Shown here: piece after piece, positions 23,899 to 32,649 of the stretch | How positions within the stretch are numbered: position 1 is the stretch's first letter | Layout: every line of letters starts with the position of its first letter | Assembly: GCF_900113065.1 (NCBI RefSeq) | Contig: NZ_FOOA01000004.1 | Location: 173,785 to 237,784, forward strand | Length of the DNA stretch: 64,000 nucleotides | Source of the DNA: Aureimonas phyllosphaerae | Lineage (GTDB): Bacteria; Pseudomonadota; Alphaproteobacteria; Rhizobiales; Rhizobiaceae | Direction: 5' to 3' | Position numbers and translations under genes: made by a program | Notes under the pieces: model-generated | Seen by the model: the letters and a program-made list of their open reading frames with translations, nothing else | Databases searched by the model: none | What the model was told of the DNA's origin: nothing

Positions 23899-25650
23899 TC
23901 AGTTGATCTTGCGGACCGGCATGAAGTTGACGGCCTTGCCCTCGAAGCGGCCCGCGGCCGACGGGGAGCCGGTCTTGCGCGAGAAGCCATGCGCGAACAC
24001 CGTGTCCGGCACGTTGCCGATCAGGCTGTGGGCGACGGGACGCTGGAGGTCGGCCTCCAATGCGCGGCGCTCAGGGTTGGCGATCAGCGCGGCCACCTCG
24101 ACGCGCTCGGCGATGATACGCGCCGACGGCTGCGCGGCGCGGCGGGCGGCGGCCATCGCCGCCTCGTCGCCGACGACGCGCCCGCCCTTGGCGGACACGG
24201 CTGGCCGGGCAGCGGACTTCGACACCGCCGGCGTGGCCAGTGACGCGACGCGGACCGGCTGTGACGAAGCCGGGATCGGCGCTGCGGCGGCAAGGGCGGC
24301 GATCGCCGTCGCTTCCACCGGACGATGCGACGGCGTGACGGCAGGACGCGCAGCCGGCTCTGCACCGGCGGCGGCCGCGGTGCTCTCCGCCATGGCGGCG
24401 GCGATGATGGATTCGGGCGTCAGTTCGGGCTCGGCGCCGATCATGCGGGGTGTCGGCAGGGCGGCCTGGTCGGCGCGCAGCACCGCCTCGAACGGCGGCC
24501 GGGCACGGGGCATCGGCACGGCATAGGCGAGCTGGGCGGGAGCGCCGGGCGCGACTTCGGCCTCGGCTTCCAGCGCGGCGACGAGGGTCGTCGCGGGATC
24601 GACGGCATCCGGGCGGACCGGCGCACTGGTGGGCAGCGGCACGCGGGCCGGAACCAGGGCGGCGACCGCGGTCTCAGCCGCGGGGATGCCGGCGGGCGGG
24701 GCCGTGCGAGCCGGGCTCGACCCGTCGAACGTGTCGCGCTCGGGCATGGCGACGCCGGCGGGCAGCGCGGCAGGCGGCAGAGCGCGCGCCGGGCGGACCG
24801 CAGCGACCTGGACCTCGGGCTCGGGCGCCGTCCGCGCCGGACGCGCGGCCGGGGTGCGGCCGACGGGTGCAGCCGTGGCCTCGGCCTCGTCCTCAGCCTC
24901 GTCCGCGCCGCCGCCAAAGATCGCCGCCAGAAGCGAACGGCCGCCGCCGCTACGCGACGAGGACGCTATCTGCACGTCGTTCGCGCCCTTGCGCTTGTTG
25001 TAGGAGGCGAGAGCCGTCTCATAGCCGGCCAGCGGCTTTCCGTCGGAAGGCACGTGGATCGTGTTGCCCTTCGGGAAGATGCTGGCGAGCTCGCTGCGGC
25101 TCATGCGCGGCCAGTAGCGGCCCTTTCCGGTGTCGAAATGGACGAAGGGCGAGCCGGAGCGCGGATAGTAGCCGACGCCGCCGAGCTGCATGCGAAGGCC
25201 GATATCGCGCACCTTCTTCAGCGGCACGTCGGGCAGGAAGAAGTCCACCGCCTTGCCGGACATGTGGAGGCTGGAGCCGGCGACGCCGCTGGAGCGCGAC
25301 CGCAGCATCTTGTTGGTGCCGGGCGAACGGTAGCCGCCGATGACGTGGATATAGCCGCGCGAGCCGGACTGCTTGTGCGCCTCGTAGAGAAGGTCGAGGA
25401 GCTTCGGGTCCATCGTCGTCGGCTTGTTCTCGCGCCAGTCGCGCAGCGCCCAGTTGGCCTTCTTCAGGCCGTCGGGCAGGAACTTGCCGTCACGCTTGTA
25501 GACGATCTCGGACTTTTCCTTGAGATGGACGTGATAGAGCTTGAGGGTCCGCGTCTCGGCCTCAGCCGCCGTTGCGGCCAGTAGGCCCATCAGGACGACC
25601 GCCGCACGCTTGAAGGCGCGTGGCGATACGCATTCGGTCCATCCGAACAT
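23899..25650 (-). CDS. DUF882 (YcbK/MepK-like, peptidase M15 fold) cell-wall peptidase with Pro/Ala-rich tail
   Basis: The 583-residue protein has a signal peptide (RAAVVLMGLLAATAAEA) and then a DUF882/M15 domain of about 180 residues. The metal ligands are visible in SSLHMSGKAVDFFLPDV (His, Asp) and FVHFDTGKGRYWPR (His), with YIHVIGGYRSPGTN between them and the N-terminus. Such enzymes cut peptidoglycan cross-links in the periplasm. Residues after about 240 form a long low-complexity Ala/Pro/Arg-rich region that is unusually large for the family. The ATG at 25650 has GGGGGAAA upstream; earlier in-frame starts lack family similarity. Divergent from the M3 peptidase gene. Confidence 0.87.
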   Translation of the reverse strand: MFGWTECVSPRAFKRAAVVLMGLLAATAAEAETRTLKLYHVHLKEKSEIVYKRDGKFLPDGLKKANWALRDWRENKPTTMDPKLLDLLYEAHKQSGSRGYIHVIGGYRSPGTNKMLRSRSSGVAGSSLHMSGKAVDFFLPDVPLKKVRDIGLRMQLGGVGYYPRSGSPFVHFDTGKGRYWPRMSRSELASIFPKGNTIHVPSDGKPLAGYETALASYNKRKGANDVQIASSSRSGGGRSLLAAIFGGGADEAEDEAEATAAPVGRTPAARPARTAPEPEVQVAAVRPARALPPAALPAGVAMPERDTFDGSSPARTAPPAGIPAAETAVAALVPARVPLPTSAPVRPDAVDPATTLVAALEAEAEVAPGAPAQLAYAVPMPRARPPFEAVLRADQAALPTPRMIGAEPELTPESIIAAAMAESTAAAAGAEPAARPAVTPSHRPVEATAIAALAAAAPIPASSQPVRVASLATPAVSKSAARPAVSAKGGRVVGDEAAMAAARRAAQPSARIIAERVEVAALIANPERRALEADLQRPVAHSLIGNVPDTVFAHGFSRKTGSPSAAGRFEGKAVNFMPVRKIN

Positions 25651-25965
25651 GCGGTATTTCCCCCGGTGCGTCGTCCCGCTGATGGATGTCCCCACCAGAT
25701 TTCTATGGCCCCCGATCAGGCTGACAAGGCTCATCGGGAAAAAGTGCGGCACGAAAATGACACTTGGTCCATTGTTTCGCCAATACACAGGATTTTGGTT
25801 AACGGCGAGTGAAAACCGGGCCGATCTCGCTGCCTGCCTCCGGACCGTCTTCCGACGCATGCCCAAGCGCGAAGGATGCGCCGACGCTGCGGGCGTCCTA
25901 TATGGCCGGTCGAGCCGGCCTTCCCGAAGGTCTGGCCTTGCGTCGTTCCCCGGAGTGTCCTGCCC
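25651..25965. other. Divergent intergenic region between DUF882 and M3 peptidase genes
   Basis: About 315 bp without a supported gene. The AT-rich stretch 25740-25810 likely holds the divergent promoters; it contains GTTAAC (25798-25803) within TTTTGGTTAACGG, a half-site resembling CtrA boxes. The open frames here are continuations of the neighbouring gene frame without SD. Confidence 0.5.
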
Positions 25966-27795
25966 ATGAGCCCAGCGTCGCCGTCCCCGTCCAGCCCCTC
26001 GGCCGTCGAGGGAGCCGCGCTTCCCGAGTGGAACCTGTCCGATCTCTACGCGGGCATCGATGCGCCCGAGATCAAGCGCGACCTTGACGAGGCAAGCCGC
26101 CGCGCCGCCGCGTTCCAGGCACGCTGGAAGGGACGCCTCGGTGAAGCGGCCGACCTGACCGGCGAGAACGGCCTCGGGGCGGCGATCGCCGAGTTCGAGG
26201 CGCTAGAGGAACTTCTCGGCCGCCTGATCTCCTATGCCGGCCTCGTCTATTCCGGCGACACCGCCTCGCCCGCCAACGCCAAGTTCTATGGCGACATGCA
26301 GGCGCGCGTCACCGACATCTCGTCGCTTCTCCTGTTCTTCGCGCTCGAGCTCAACCGCATCGACGAGCCGGCGATGGACGCTGCGATGGAGCGCGACGCG
26401 CAGCTGGCGCACTACCGTCCCTGGGTCGTCGATCTGCGCCAGGACAAGCCCTTCCAGCTCGAGGACCGGGTGGAGGAGCTGTTTCTCGAGAAGTCGGTGA
26501 CCGGCCATGGCGCTTGGAACCGCCTCTTCGACGAGACGATGACGGCGCTGCGCTTCACGGTGGACGGCAAGGAACTGGCGCTGGAAGAGGTGCTGAACCT
26601 CCTGCAGGACCCCGACCGCGCCCGGCGCGCCAAGGCCGGCGCCGCGCTGGCCGAGGTGTTCCGCCGCAACCTGAGCACTTTCGCACTGGTCACCAACACG
26701 CTTGCCAAGGACAAGGAAATCTCGGACCGCTGGCGCGGCTTCGAGGATGTCGCGGACTCGCGCCACCTCGCCAACCGTGTCGAGCGCGAGGTGGTCGACG
26801 CGCTCGCCAAAGCGGTATCGGACGCCTACCCGTCGATCGCCCATCGCTACTACGCCCTCAAGGCGAAGTGGCTCGGCCTCGACGCGCTGGAATTCTTTGA
26901 CCGCAACGCGCCGCTGCCGGGCGCCGCCAAGCGTGACATCGGCTGGGACGAGGCGCGCGAGACGGTGCTGTCGGCCTATCGCGACTTCGCGCCCGACATG
27001 GCCGAGATCGCCGGCCGATTCTTCGAGCGGAACTGGATCGATGCGGCGGTACGCCCCGGCAAGGCGCCGGGCGCCTTCGCGCACCCGACGGTGCCGAGCG
27101 TGCATCCGTACGTCCTCGTCAACTATCTCGGCAAGCCGCGGGACGTGATGACGCTCGCGCACGAGCTCGGCCACGGCGTCCATCAGGTGCTGGCGGGCGA
27201 CCAGGGCGCACTGATGGCCTCGACGCCCCTGACGCTCGCCGAGACGGCCTCGGTCTTCGGCGAGATGCTGACCTTCCGCTCGCTGCTCCAGCGCGCGGCA
27301 TCACCGGCCGAACGGCGCACCCTGATCGCCTCGAAGGTCGAGGACATGATCAACACGGTGATCCGCCAGATCGCCTTCTACGAATTCGAGCGCGAGATCC
27401 ACATCGAGCGCCGCAAGGGCGAGCTGACGGCCGAGCGGATCGGCGAGATCTGGATCGCGATCCAGAAGCGGAGCCTCGGTCCCGCGGTCAACCTCGGCGA
27501 GGGCTACGAGACCTTCTGGACCTACATCCCCCACTTCATCCACTCGCCCTTCTACGTCTACGCCTACGCCTTCGGCGACTGCCTCGTGAACTCGCTCTAC
27601 GCGGTCTACCAGAACGCCGAAGAGGGCTTCCAGGACCGGTATTTCGCGATGCTGCGGGCGGGCGGCACCAAGCACCATTCGGAGCTTCTCGCCCCGTTCG
27701 GGCTCGATGCGACCGATCCCGCCTTCTGGCGTCAGGGCCTGTCGATGATCTCGGGGCTCATCGACGAACTGGAGGCGATGGACAAGGCGGACTGA
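25966..27795 (+). CDS. M3 family oligoendopeptidase (PepF-like)
   Basis: The 609-residue zinc metallopeptidase has an N-terminal helical cap (WNLSDLYAGIDAPEIKRDLDEA) and the catalytic HELGHG at about residue 399, with LAETASVFGEM supplying the third ligand. C-terminal family motifs are FYEFEREIHI and YAYAFGDCLVNSLYAVYQ. It degrades short peptides in the cytoplasm. The ATG at 25966 has GGAG upstream; the frame is open for another 30 codons that look non-coding. Convergent with the Rsm22-like gene. Confidence 0.93.
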   Translation: MSPASPSPSSPSAVEGAALPEWNLSDLYAGIDAPEIKRDLDEASRRAAAFQARWKGRLGEAADLTGENGLGAAIAEFEALEELLGRLISYAGLVYSGDTASPANAKFYGDMQARVTDISSLLLFFALELNRIDEPAMDAAMERDAQLAHYRPWVVDLRQDKPFQLEDRVEELFLEKSVTGHGAWNRLFDETMTALRFTVDGKELALEEVLNLLQDPDRARRAKAGAALAEVFRRNLSTFALVTNTLAKDKEISDRWRGFEDVADSRHLANRVEREVVDALAKAVSDAYPSIAHRYYALKAKWLGLDALEFFDRNAPLPGAAKRDIGWDEARETVLSAYRDFAPDMAEIAGRFFERNWIDAAVRPGKAPGAFAHPTVPSVHPYVLVNYLGKPRDVMTLAHELGHGVHQVLAGDQGALMASTPLTLAETASVFGEMLTFRSLLQRAASPAERRTLIASKVEDMINTVIRQIAFYEFEREIHIERRKGELTAERIGEIWIAIQKRSLGPAVNLGEGYETFWTYIPHFIHSPFYVYAYAFGDCLVNSLYAVYQNAEEGFQDRYFAMLRAGGTKHHSELLAPFGLDATDPAFWRQGLSMISGLIDELEAMDKAD

Positions 27796-27799
27796 CAGC

Positions 27800-28771
27800 T
27801 CACCCTTCGAGGCGGTCGCCCCAGTCGGCCCGCCTCGCCTCCCGGAAACGATCCCCATCGCGCTTGGTCACCAGCGCGTCGGCGATCGTGCCGTCGGGGC
27901 GGCAGAGCTTGAGGCGCACCTTGCCGCTGCCCGCGCGCGGCGGGGCGAGGACGCGCCCGTAGCTCGGCCCCGCCGGTGCGTCGCGCGACAGGGCGACGTA
28001 GGCGAACTTCTCGTCCTCGTAGGGCACCTCGGCCTCCTTGGCGCGCAGGTGAAGGCGCGAGCGCGGCAGGCGCTGGGCGAAATGGCACCAGTCGGGCGCG
28101 ACGATCGGGCAGGCCTGCGCATGCGGACAGGGCGCCACGACATGTGCCCCCGCCACGATGAGGCGGTCGCGCACCGCTAGGATTCGTGTCCAGCCGGCGG
28201 GCGTGCCGGGCTCGACGACGAGGAGGACGCGGTCGGTCTTCGACCAGAGCCTGTCGGCGAGCGGCGCGATCGCGGCCGGCGCGATCTCGTCGAGAACGTA
28301 GGAGAGCGTCACGAGATCGGCGTGCGGCATCGCGGCCAGATCCGCCGCAAGGTCGCCCGCACGCCAGTCCGGCGCGAACGCGAAGGCGCCGGCGCCGAGC
28401 CGTTGCCCGAGCCGGCGGATCGGCGCGGAGGCTTCGAGGAGCGTCGCGCCACCGAGCGTGGAAAACGCGTCCGCGGCGGCCCAGAGCGCGGTGCCGGGGC
28501 CGGCGCCGACATCGAGAAGCGTTGCCGGCGCGAAGTCGGGGCGCCCCTCGACCAGCGAAGCGAGGGCGGCGCGAAGGGCGGCATAGGTCGCCGGCAGGCG
28601 CGCCGCCGCATAGGCCTTCGCGAACAGGTCGTCGGACAGGTGCATGCGACCGTCCCGGGTCTCGGCGCGGTATCGCCCGGACAGCACCTCGCCGGCTCGT
28701 CGAAGGTCCGCGAGCGGGGTGCCGGCGATCTCCGCCTCGATCGCGGCACGCAAGGGGGTCGGCAGGTCCAT
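27800..28771 (-). CDS. Small ribosomal subunit Rsm22 family methyltransferase-like protein
   Basis: The 323-residue protein has a SAM-binding fold (LLDVGAGPGTALWAAADAF) and LVTLSYVLDEI. The Rsm22 signature is present: HVVAPCPHAQACPIVAPDWCHFAQRLPRSR, with the cysteines that in mitochondrial Rsm22 belong to an iron-sulfur or zinc site. A role in small-subunit ribosome assembly or rRNA modification is inferred from the family. SD is weak. It is convergent with the M3 peptidase and diverges from homospermidine synthase. Confidence 0.88.
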   Translation of the reverse strand: MDLPTPLRAAIEAEIAGTPLADLRRAGEVLSGRYRAETRDGRMHLSDDLFAKAYAAARLPATYAALRAALASLVEGRPDFAPATLLDVGAGPGTALWAAADAFSTLGGATLLEASAPIRRLGQRLGAGAFAFAPDWRAGDLAADLAAMPHADLVTLSYVLDEIAPAAIAPLADRLWSKTDRVLLVVEPGTPAGWTRILAVRDRLIVAGAHVVAPCPHAQACPIVAPDWCHFAQRLPRSRLHLRAKEAEVPYEDEKFAYVALSRDAPAGPSYGRVLAPPRAGSGKVRLKLCRPDGTIADALVTKRDGDRFREARRADWGDRLEG

Positions 28772-28897
28772 GGATCGATGCGCGGGCGTCCCACGGTCCA
28801 GCGCTTCCGCCGACCTCCGAACGCCAAGCCCCTTTTATTTGACAGCGTTCTGCTCTAGCCCGGCGCTTCCAGACACGTCCAGACCGAAAGGGACCCC

Positions 28898-30343
28898 ATG
28901 GCAGACGAGAACTTCCCGGTCCATGCCGAGATCACCGGCCCGATCGTGATGATCGGCTTCGGCTCCATCGGGCGCGGCACGCTGCCGCTGATCGAGCGCC
29001 ACTTCAAGTTCGACAAGTCGCGCTTCACCGTGATCGACCCGCGCGACACCAGCCGTCACCTCCTCGACGAACGCGGCATCCGCTTCATCCAGGAAGGCGT
29101 GACGCGGCAGAACTACCGCGATCTGCTGACGCCGCTTCTGACGGATGGCGGCGGCCAGGGCTTCCTCGTCAACCTATCGGTCGACACCGGCTCGGTCGAC
29201 CTCATGCGCATGTGCCGCGAGCTCGGCGTCCTCTACATCGACACGGTGGTCGAGCCCTGGCTCGGCTTCTACTTCGACGACACGATGTCGAACGCCGACC
29301 GCACGAACTATGCGCTGCGCGAGACGCTGCGCAAGGAGAAGCGCAAGCATCCGGGCGGCACCACGGCGGTCTCCACCTGCGGCGCCAATCCGGGCATGGT
29401 CTCCTGGTTCGTCAAGCAGGCGCTCGTCGACATCGCGCGCGACACCAACCTCGACTTCGAGGAGCCGGGCCCGGACGACCGCGAGGGCTGGGCGAAGCTG
29501 ATGAAGAAGGTCGGCGTCAAGGGCGTCCACATCGCCGAGCGCGACACGCAGGTCGCCGCCAAGCCGAAGCCGCGCAACGTGTTCTGGAACACGTGGTCGG
29601 TCGAGGGCTTCCTCTCGGAGGGCATGCAGCCGGCCGAGCTCGGCTGGGGCACGCACGAGAAGTGGATGCCCAAGAACGGCAAGACTCACAAGAAGGGCTG
29701 CCAGGCCGCCATCTATCTCGAGCAGCCCGGCGCCAACACGCGCGTGCGCACCTGGTGCCCGACGCCGGGCCCGCAATACGGCTTCCTCGTCACGCACAAC
29801 GAGTCCATCTCGATCGCGGACTACTTCACCCATCGCAACAAGGAGGACGAGGTCACCTATCGGCCGACCGTCCACTACGCCTACCACCCGGCGAACGATG
29901 CGGTGCTGTCGCTGCACGAGCTGTTCGGCGCGGCCGGCAAGATCCAGCCGGAACACCACGTCCTCGACGAGAACGAGCTGGTGGAAGGCATCGACGAGCT
30001 TGGCGTCCTCCTCTACGGGCACGAGAAGAACGCCTACTGGTACGGCTCGCAGTTGTCGCTTGAGGAAACACGCCGCATCGCGCCCTACCAGAACGCGACC
30101 GGCCTGCAGGTCACCTCGGCGGTGCTCGCCGGCATGGTCTGGGCGCTCGAGAACCCGGAAGCCGGCATCGTCGAGGCCGACGAGATGGACTATCGCCGCT
30201 GCCTCGAAGTGCAGCGCCCGTATCTCGGACCGGTGAAGGGCTACTACACCGACTGGACGCCGTTGACCGACCGCCCGGGCCTCTTCCCCGAGGATCTCGA
30301 CGAGAAGGACCCCTGGCAGTTCCGGAACATCCTCGTCCGATAA
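28898..30343 (+). CDS. hss: Homospermidine synthase
   Basis: The 481-residue enzyme makes sym-homospermidine from putrescine with NAD+. Visible are the Rossmann motif VMIGFGSIGRGTLPL, VNLSVDTGSVDLMRMC, TCGANPGMVSWFVKQAL and WGTHEKWMPKN; length and spacing match alphaproteobacterial enzymes. AAGGGAC precedes the ATG. Homospermidine replaces spermidine in many Rhizobiales. A good intrinsic terminator follows, so it is a single-gene unit. Confidence 0.96.
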   Translation: MADENFPVHAEITGPIVMIGFGSIGRGTLPLIERHFKFDKSRFTVIDPRDTSRHLLDERGIRFIQEGVTRQNYRDLLTPLLTDGGGQGFLVNLSVDTGSVDLMRMCRELGVLYIDTVVEPWLGFYFDDTMSNADRTNYALRETLRKEKRKHPGGTTAVSTCGANPGMVSWFVKQALVDIARDTNLDFEEPGPDDREGWAKLMKKVGVKGVHIAERDTQVAAKPKPRNVFWNTWSVEGFLSEGMQPAELGWGTHEKWMPKNGKTHKKGCQAAIYLEQPGANTRVRTWCPTPGPQYGFLVTHNESISIADYFTHRNKEDEVTYRPTVHYAYHPANDAVLSLHELFGAAGKIQPEHHVLDENELVEGIDELGVLLYGHEKNAYWYGSQLSLEETRRIAPYQNATGLQVTSAVLAGMVWALENPEAGIVEADEMDYRRCLEVQRPYLGPVKGYYTDWTPLTDRPGLFPEDLDEKDPWQFRNILVR

Positions 30344-30369
30344 AGTCGGATAACCAAAATCAACAGTGG

Positions 30370-30399
30370 AAAAGCCGCAGGTCATCCTGCGGCTTTTTC
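30370..30399 (+). terminator. Terminator after hss
   Basis: AAAAGCCGCAG / CTGCGGCTTTTT with loop GTCATC; the T run is part of the stem end. Confidence 0.88.
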
Positions 30400-30473
30400 G
30401 TTATAGTCTGGCGCATCGGTTCGCCCGCCCTAACATTCAGCCCCAAGTGCTTGATGCGCTTGAGGAGTGTCTG

Positions 30474-30950
30474 ATGGGCGAGTTCTTGTCCGAAGCCCAG
30501 CGTAAGCGCAGTATCATCCGCGAAATCATGGACGCGGCTATGTCCGGCTCACCCGGTTCGATCGCGCGCCACTTCGCGCCCGGCGCCATGTTCTCCAACC
30601 GGAACAACGCGGGGATCATCGACGCGCCCTGGTTCAACCGGATGGAGGGCGAGTATCGCCTGCAGGGCGAGGAAGAGGCCAAGTCCTTCCTGAACGAGCT
30701 CCTGCGCCGTGCGACCTACATCTCCTACAAGCCGCGCGGCATCGTGGTCGAGGACGACGAGGGCGCGAGCCGCTGCGACTGGACGCGGCAGGACGAGACG
30801 AACGGCTCGCTCGTCACCGGCAGCACGATGTACTGGTTCTCCTTCACCACGGACGGTCGCATCCGCTCGATCGAGACGATCGGCACGATCCATTCTGTGA
30901 TTTCGCCCAAGCGCGAGGAAGCGTTCGCGGGATCTGGCACACGCGGCTGA
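30474..30950 (+). CDS. NTF2-like (SnoaL fold) protein
   Basis: The 158-residue protein fits the cone-shaped NTF2-like fold: a helical start (IREIMDAAMSGSPGSIARHF), FAPGAMFSNRNN, and a beta-sheet half ending in TMYWFSFTTDGRIRSIETIGTIHSV. The ATG at 30474 has GAGGAG at 7 nt and is preferred to the in-frame start at 30366, which lies in the hss terminator. Ligand or enzymatic role unknown. Confidence 0.8.
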   Translation: MGEFLSEAQRKRSIIREIMDAAMSGSPGSIARHFAPGAMFSNRNNAGIIDAPWFNRMEGEYRLQGEEEAKSFLNELLRRATYISYKPRGIVVEDDEGASRCDWTRQDETNGSLVTGSTMYWFSFTTDGRIRSIETIGTIHSVISPKREEAFAGSGTRG

Positions 30951-31037
30951 GGATAGCGCGACGGGCGCCCATGACTCCGGGCGGCATCTGCCTTAAACTT
31001 ATTTCAACCTTTATCGTTTGCCCCTCCGGAGTCGCCG

Positions 31038-31415
31038 ATGCGTTCCTTCACCCGCGCCTTGCCCGTCCTTGCCGCCGCGCTCGCCCTGTCGGCCTGCGAG
31101 ACCATGGCGCCGCCGCAGCAGATGGCGGTCGCCCCGCGCCCGGCGGGTCTCGAAGGCGAGTGGTCATCGGTCGGGGGCCCGGTCGCCTACACCGCGACCT
31201 TCGCGGGTGGGCGCTTCACCTCGAAGGAAGCGGCGACCGGCGCCGTTCTCGCCGAGGGCAACTACACCAAGACGGGTCAGGCGCAGGCCAGCATCATCTA
31301 CACCTCGCGCTCGCGCAACCAGCAGGTCTCGGTGAACTGCGCGCAGATGTCGGCCGACCGGCTGGCCTGCGTCAACGCCGACGGCAGCCGCTTCGAGTTC
31401 AGCCGCAAGGCCTGA
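31038..31415 (+). CDS. omp10: Omp10-like outer-membrane lipoprotein
   Basis: The 125-residue protein has a lipoprotein signal peptide with lipobox LSAC (Cys20). The mature part, PAGLEGEWSSVGGPVAYTAT, with LAEGNYTKTGQAQ, VNCAQMSADRLACVN and GSRFEFSRK, parallels Brucella Omp10, including the two cysteines. It is a surface-exposed lipoprotein family of about 126 residues restricted to Rhizobiales. Its function is unsettled; in Brucella it affects virulence. A very strong hairpin lies 62 bp downstream. Confidence 0.85.
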   Translation: MRSFTRALPVLAAALALSACETMAPPQQMAVAPRPAGLEGEWSSVGGPVAYTATFAGGRFTSKEAATGAVLAEGNYTKTGQAQASIIYTSRSRNQQVSVNCAQMSADRLACVNADGSRFEFSRKA

Positions 31416-31477
31416 TCGGGTCCTGAGCGGGGCGGACGCTTTGTCCGCTTGCCCGCACGCCCTCCCCTGTCCATATC

Positions 31478-31522
31478 CGACTGCGGCGGCGGCCCCAAGC
31501 GGCCCGCCGCCGCAGTCGTTTC
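31478..31522 (+). terminator. Long perfect hairpin between omp10 and hemH
   Basis: A 15-bp perfect stem (31478-31492 with 31504-31518; arms begin CGACTGCGGCGG and end CCGCCGCAGTCG), 11-nt loop, followed by TTTCC. It could terminate omp10 or regulate hemH, whose ATG is 30 bp on. Confidence 0.65.
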
Positions 31523-31547
31523 CGGTTCCTTGCAAGCGAACGCGCCC

Positions 31548-32612
31548 ATGCTGACCAGCCCTCATCCCGCCGCGTCCTCCACCGCGATCGGCCCGCTGCC
31601 GCCGGGCCATCCGCCGGTGAAGCCGAAGAAGGTGGGCGTGCTCCTCGTCAATCTCGGCACGCCCGACGGCACCGACTACAAACCGATGCGGCGCTATCTC
31701 CAGGAATTCCTGTCCGACAAGCGCGTCATCGAATGGCCGCGTGCCGCGTGGTTCCCGATCCTCTACGGCATCGTCCTCAACACGCGGCCGAAGAAGTCCG
31801 GCCACGCCTACGAGCAGATCTGGAACAAGGAACGCAACGAGAGCCCGCTACGTACCTTCACCCGCTCGCAGGGCGAGAAGCTCGCACAGCGCATGTCGGG
31901 CGAGCGCAACGTCGTGGTGGACTGGGGCATGCGCTACGGCAACCCGTCGATCGCGACCCGCGTCGAGGCGCTTCGGGCGGAGGGGTGCGAGCGCATTCTC
32001 TGCTTCCCGCTCTACCCGCAGTATTCGGCCTCGACCACCGCGACGGTGAACGACAAGTTCTTCGAGCACCTCATGGCGCAGCGCTGGATGCCGGCCGTGC
32101 GCACGGTGCCCGCCTACCACGACGAGCCAGTCTATATCGAGGCGCTCGCGCGCTCGATCGAGACGCATCTCGCCTCGCTTCCCTTCGAGCCCGAACGCGT
32201 CATCGCCTCCTATCACGGCATCCCGCAGAGCTACTTCCGCAAGGGCGACCCGTATCACTGCCACTGCCAGAAGACCTCGCGCCTCGTCGAGGAGCGCCTC
32301 GGCTGGGAGAAGGGCCGCTTCATGACCACCTTCCAGTCCCGCTTCGGGCCGGAGGAGTGGCTGCAGCCCTATACCGACAAGACGGTCGAGGCGCTCGCCA
32401 AGCAGGGCATCAAGCGCATCGCCGTCCTCAACCCCGGCTTCGTCTCGGACTGCCTGGAAACGCTCGAGGAGATCGCGGGCGAGGCCGGCGAGATCTTCCG
32501 CGAGCACGGCGGCGAGCACTTCAGCCACATCCCATGCCTCAACGATTCCGAGGACGGGATGGACGTGATCGAGCACATGGTCCGCCGCGAGCTACGCGGC
32601 TGGGTGGACTGA
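31548..32612 (+). CDS. hemH: Ferrochelatase
   Basis: The 354-residue enzyme inserts Fe2+ into protoporphyrin IX in the last step of haem synthesis. Family motifs are GVLLVNLGTPDG, YLQEFLSDKRVIE, FPLYPQYSASTTATV, the active-site His in VIASYHGIPQSYF, TFQSRFGPEEWLQPYTD, and CLETLEEIAGE with FSHIPCLNDSE. The ATG at 31548 lacks a strong SD. It is preceded by a 15-bp hairpin and is convergent with the KpsF-type isomerase gene. Confidence 0.96.
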   Translation: MLTSPHPAASSTAIGPLPPGHPPVKPKKVGVLLVNLGTPDGTDYKPMRRYLQEFLSDKRVIEWPRAAWFPILYGIVLNTRPKKSGHAYEQIWNKERNESPLRTFTRSQGEKLAQRMSGERNVVVDWGMRYGNPSIATRVEALRAEGCERILCFPLYPQYSASTTATVNDKFFEHLMAQRWMPAVRTVPAYHDEPVYIEALARSIETHLASLPFEPERVIASYHGIPQSYFRKGDPYHCHCQKTSRLVEERLGWEKGRFMTTFQSRFGPEEWLQPYTDKTVEALAKQGIKRIAVLNPGFVSDCLETLEEIAGEAGEIFREHGGEHFSHIPCLNDSEDGMDVIEHMVRRELRGWVD

Positions 32613-32649
32613 CGCGGAGCGCTCGCCCGGCGGCAGACCGCCGCCGCCC

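Noticed and set aside
23899..24900. A repeat array in the Ala/Pro-rich C-terminal half of the DUF882 gene
   Set aside because: The repetition is compositional (Ala, Pro, Arg codons), without a regular period or conserved unit, and is not CRISPR-like.
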